Assembly (NCBI GenBank): GCA_030374735.1
Contig: JASCIV010000290.1
Location: 1-26,141, forward strand
Length of the DNA stretch: 26,141 bases
From: Gracilaria caudata
Lineage: Eukaryota; Rhodophyta; Florideophyceae; Gracilariales; Gracilariaceae
Direction of reading: 5' to 3'
Both the position numbers and the translations under genes were made by a program. Of the stretch, positions 24,923-26,141 are shown in pieces. Numbering within the stretch: position 1 is the stretch's first letter; each line of letters starts with the position of its first letter. Below the pieces are notes generated by a model. The model saw only the letters and a list, made by a program, of their open reading frames with translations, did not search any database and had not been told where the DNA came from.

Positions 24923-25654
24923 TCATCGATGCTTTGAGAGGTCCATTGAGCGAAACGGAGTTGAAGGCGGGCGTGGTGGCAAATTAGGCGCGCACGGCAG
25001 CTTGTGGCCCTTCTTCTCGTGTATTCCTCTCACATGCCTGTAGAGACTTGACTTATGACTAAAGCATTTGCCGCATTCCTCATATTGGCATTTGTACGGT
25101 TTTCGCGAGTTATGAACAGCATCGATGTGGGCCTGTAGGGAAACACAATTGACACGCGTTTGTCAGCTCGATGTCAACAACAGCTTAACTGAGGGAAGAG
25201 TAGAGATATTGCATACATTAAGGTGGCCAATGCGCTCGAACCTGCCTTTGCACAAGTGGCACCCAAAAGGGCGTGACGCACTGTTTCGACGAGTGTCAGG
25301 GATGGGCTCAGTGACTAGACCAAGCGAGCCGGAACGTCTGCGGAATATGGAGGTGGCCACTCCGTGCGACCTCGGCCTCATCGACGAATCCAGTGGAACG
25401 GATGCAGGGGGAGGCTGAGGCTCAGGCAAAGAGGGTTGATCGGCAGCCTCAGGCGACGGGCTTTGCGAGAGCACTGTGTCCCAGTACGATACGCGCAAGT
25501 TGGCGCTCGAGGCGGAGGAAGCGCCATGACGAGGGGCTGGGGAATGGGGCAGTTGCGAGGAAGACTGCTGCTGGAGCCTCAACACGGGGAATGAAAGAGA
25601 AGCGTCCTTTCGCCTGCCACTCCTGCTAGGGCCACCACCCCTTGAGGAGGACAT
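24923..25654 (-). CDS. Two-finger C2H2 zinc-finger protein, two exons
   Basis: I read this gene as exon 1 at 25217-25654 and exon 2 at 24923-25132, joined to 215 residues. Exon 1 starts at an ATG in an ACC-ATG context and encodes a Ser/Pro-rich disordered region of about 125 residues, then the first half of a zinc finger (Cys132, Cys135, Phe139, Leu145). Exon 2 supplies its histidines (His148, His153), a linker NSRKPYK resembling the usual TGEKP type, and a second complete finger C-x4-C-x3-F-x5-L-x2-H-x4-H (Cys161, Cys166, His179, His184), then a short basic/proline tail ending KHR-stop. The exact joining of the finger across a GT-AG intron in phase 0 is strong evidence for the model. It is probably a nuclear DNA-binding protein; target unknown. 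Without splicing, translation stops at 25163 and both fingers are lost. Confidence 0.82.
25133..25216 (-). other. 84-bp spliceosomal intron in the zinc-finger gene
   Basis: On the minus strand the donor is AAT/GTATGC and the acceptor CCCTACAG/GCC, preceded by a pyrimidine-rich stretch. A CTGAC branch-point-like motif has its A at 25163, 30 bases before the acceptor end. The length is a multiple of three and the phase is 0, but the intron contains an in-frame stop. It is the only intron I can identify in the window. Confidence 0.82.
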
Positions 25655-25917
25655 GGTTATCGGGAGGGTTGGGGGGAAGTGAGGGCGGAACGATGAGCTG
25701 CGCAGTGCAGGTGGCACGGGACATGAGATAGAGGCTTAATAGAGAAGGCGAGACGTACGGTGGAATGCAGCGGCGGCCACGGAGGCAGGCAGCGGCAGCG
25801 GTAAAGCACGCGAGAGGGGAAGCAGGCGCGACATGCGTAGGTGGTGAGGCGGTGCACGACGCTGTGTCGGCAGCTACAACTGGGAGCTGAACAACCTGTC
25901 ACTTGCTGGAAGACATG

Positions 25918-25933
25918 GCGCCCGCGCGGGCGC
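25918..25933. repeat. Perfect 16-bp GC palindrome
   Basis: The sequence gcgcccgcgcgggcgc equals its own reverse complement with no mismatch. It lies about 270 bases upstream of the zinc-finger ATG and 7 bases from a second inverted repeat. It could be a dimeric factor site or simply reflect the local GC richness. Confidence 0.6.
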
Positions 25934-25940
25934 GACAAAC

Positions 25941-25972
25941 TTCGCCGAATGGGCGTGGCCCGATTTGGCGAA
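25941..25972. repeat. Long imperfect hairpin with E2F-like arms
   Basis: The arms ttcgccgaat (25941-25950) and atttggcgaa (25963-25972) are complementary except for one G-T position, and between them gggc-gtg-gccc forms a further perfect stem with one bulged base. The right arm TTTGGCG resembles the E2F core TTTSSCG, and the left arm carries a related site in opposite orientation. A paired factor site in the zinc-finger promoter is plausible. Confidence 0.5.
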
Positions 25973-26141
25973 TAATCATTTCACCGCGTGCTTTGATCAC
26001 ATACCCGTAGACGTCGAGCTTGTGCGCGCCCACACGACGCCGTCGCTCGCCGACTCCGCGATGTTTGCTACGCTCGCACTCGAGAGATCGTTTAATTCAC
26101 GCCGTCGCAGCGTCGCGCGCGTGAGCATCCTCTCCCCCATC

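Larger units (their letters stand above)
25655..26141. promoter_or_regulatory. GC-rich 5' flank of the zinc-finger gene to the window edge
   Basis: This region holds the leader and promoter of the zinc-finger gene. The frame upstream of its ATG stays open to a GTG at 25717, which I do not use as a start. Two strong palindromic elements (25918-25933 and 25941-25972) are annotated separately. A minus-strand ATG at 26138-26140, right at the edge, opens a frame of about 47 codons in which the ending ACGG/GTATGT could be a splice donor; with the upstream sequence missing, a further exon cannot be confirmed. Confidence 0.4.

Noticed and set aside
25655..25717. Extension of the zinc-finger protein to 25717
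   Set aside because: The outer start is GTG, while the ATG at 25654 has a favourable A at -3.

Overview
The window looks like nuclear DNA of a eukaryotic alga, most likely a red alga. Every large gene but one is a single uninterrupted reading frame (one is 6.3 kb long), and the products are clearly eukaryotic: an ER nucleotide-sugar transporter, Swd2/WDR82, Rrp5, a Herp-type ubiquitin-domain protein and a PP2A B''-like subunit. A secreted protein with a Hedgehog-type Hint (Hog) domain, a combination known outside animals from red algae among others, supports this. The assignment is inference; no organelle or rRNA marker is present.

Layout. 1-6180: three plus-strand genes separated by 0.8-1.6 kb spacers, encoding an SLC35B1/Hut1-like ER transporter (776-1873), an FCP1/NIF-type HAD protein with an altered first catalytic motif (3477-4370) and a WDR82/Swd2 WD40 protein (5184-6179). 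6430-14174: a divergent pair, the very large ribosome-biogenesis protein Rrp5 on minus and a probably mitochondrial RluA-type pseudouridine synthase homologue on plus that lacks the catalytic aspartate. 14665-25654: six minus-strand genes, encoding a Herp homologue (ERAD), a PP2A B''-like EF-hand protein, a 687-residue disordered protein of unknown function, a signal-peptide protein ending in a Hint domain, and a C2H2 zinc-finger protein whose first finger is split by an 84-bp intron I reconstructed from the sequence; a doubtful small frame lies between the last two.

Functional links are loose, as expected for eukaryotic gene order. The transporter and the Herp homologue both belong to ER homeostasis, and Rrp5 and the pseudouridine synthase homologue both belong to RNA/ribosome maturation and share a short divergent promoter. 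WDR82 and FCP1/NIF proteins both relate to RNA polymerase II in other organisms, but nothing here shows they act together.

From about 22.1 kb rightward the DNA becomes markedly GC- and CpG-rich in patches (the spacer at 22089-22477, the Hint half of the secreted gene, and the extreme right end). These patches contain alternating purine-pyrimidine tracts and strong palindromes. The most interesting points are the two enzyme homologues with substituted catalytic aspartates, the composition step that coincides with the Hint domain boundary, and the zinc-finger intron. I found no tRNA, rRNA, transposon or CRISPR array.
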